NCBI GenBank assembly: GCA_928212115.1
Contig: CAKMRJ010005523.1
Coordinates: 245,067,043-245,131,042, forward strand
Reading direction: 5' to 3'
Length of the DNA: 64,000 bases
DNA from: Lactuca virosa
Lineage: Eukaryota; Streptophyta; Magnoliopsida; Asterales; Asteraceae
Under the pieces are notes generated by a model, which saw nothing but the letters and a program-made list of their open reading frames with translations, ran no database searches and was not told the DNA's origin. This document shows positions 63,938-64,000 of the stretch, piece by piece. Numbering within the stretch: the stretch's first letter is position 1; the number at the start of each line of letters is the position of its first letter. Position numbers and translations under genes: made by a program.

Positions 63938-64000
63938 AAGACCCTGGGGGAGCTCACGACATCCTTATATGTTAGTATGCATGGCTTATGTGGTATATGT
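63938..64000 (+). repeat. LTR M resumes
   Basis: AAGACCCTGGGGGAGCTC continues the tandem array interrupted at 56227 and runs off the window edge. Confidence 0.85.

Noticed and set aside
1..64000. tRNA genes
   Set aside because: The only tRNA-like matches are the short TGGTATCAGAGC primer sites; no cloverleaf seen.

Overview
This window looks like heterochromatin-rich plant nuclear DNA, and it is dominated by nested LTR retrotransposons. It contains one ordinary protein gene, an intron-less cytochrome P450 of the CYP77A type on the minus strand (36841-38346). The rest consists of Ty3/gypsy and Ty1/copia elements and relics, a Cassandra-type 5S-carrying TRIM, a LINE relic, a solo LTR and a Mutator-like MITE. 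Plant evidence: all readable primer-binding sites match plant initiator tRNA-Met (TGGTATCAGAGC), and Cassandra and CYP77 are plant families. The palindrome ACTCGGCGAGT, scattered through the LTRs, reminds me of lettuce (Lactuca, Asteraceae). That is recollection, not something I could test.

Layout. 1-232: end of a minus-strand copia LTR. 233-15450: pol of a plus-strand gypsy element (F), split by copia insertion A (624-8304, minus, TSD CCAGC) and by copia complex B (10440-15217, plus, TSD TACCG). 15468-20065: gypsy LTR, PBS, decayed gag, a candidate intron and protease. 20066-21699: a second related LTR. 22342-24215: copia pol relic split by the Cassandra TRIM (22420-23047, TSD CGTAC). 24216-29902: another copia relic ending in its 3' LTR. 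29903-30370: LINE relic. 32118-33819: solo gypsy LTR (TSD CATTG). 36082-36212: MITE (9-bp TSD). 36841-38346: P450. 39440-51714: a copia relic (E) whose LTR is split by the large minus-strand gypsy insertion D (41120-51364, TSD CATTC). 51715-56227 and 63938-64000: three stacked gypsy LTRs (K, L, M). 56228-63932: a young, structurally complete copia element C (TSD GGTAT, LTRs with 3 substitutions and one 1-bp indel by eye).

Most notable signal. Copia elements A, B, C and relics H and E share a non-coding internal architecture that outlives their dead gag and pol. It is a set of RNA hairpins whose stems differ in sequence but stay paired, while the loops are nearly invariant. Type 1 has a 22-nt loop containing the self-complementary octamer GGTTAACC. 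Type 2 has a 15-nt loop of the form TTACGGCATCCCTCT. Type 3 has loop TATAAAAT. C carries seven type 1/2 hairpins, four in the leader before gag and three downstream. Because C is young yet has a frameshifted gag and a relic pol, it was probably copied in trans. The hairpins are therefore candidate packaging or dimerisation signals.

Other structural signals. Each gypsy LTR family carries its own palindromic module around the TATA box. One LTR has a tandem array of GGAC(UUCG)GUCC tetraloop hairpins. A 68-bp candidate intron separates gag from protease, and reading through it would add a hydrophobic tail. Several insertions have aberrant structures: B, D and the Cassandra foldback.
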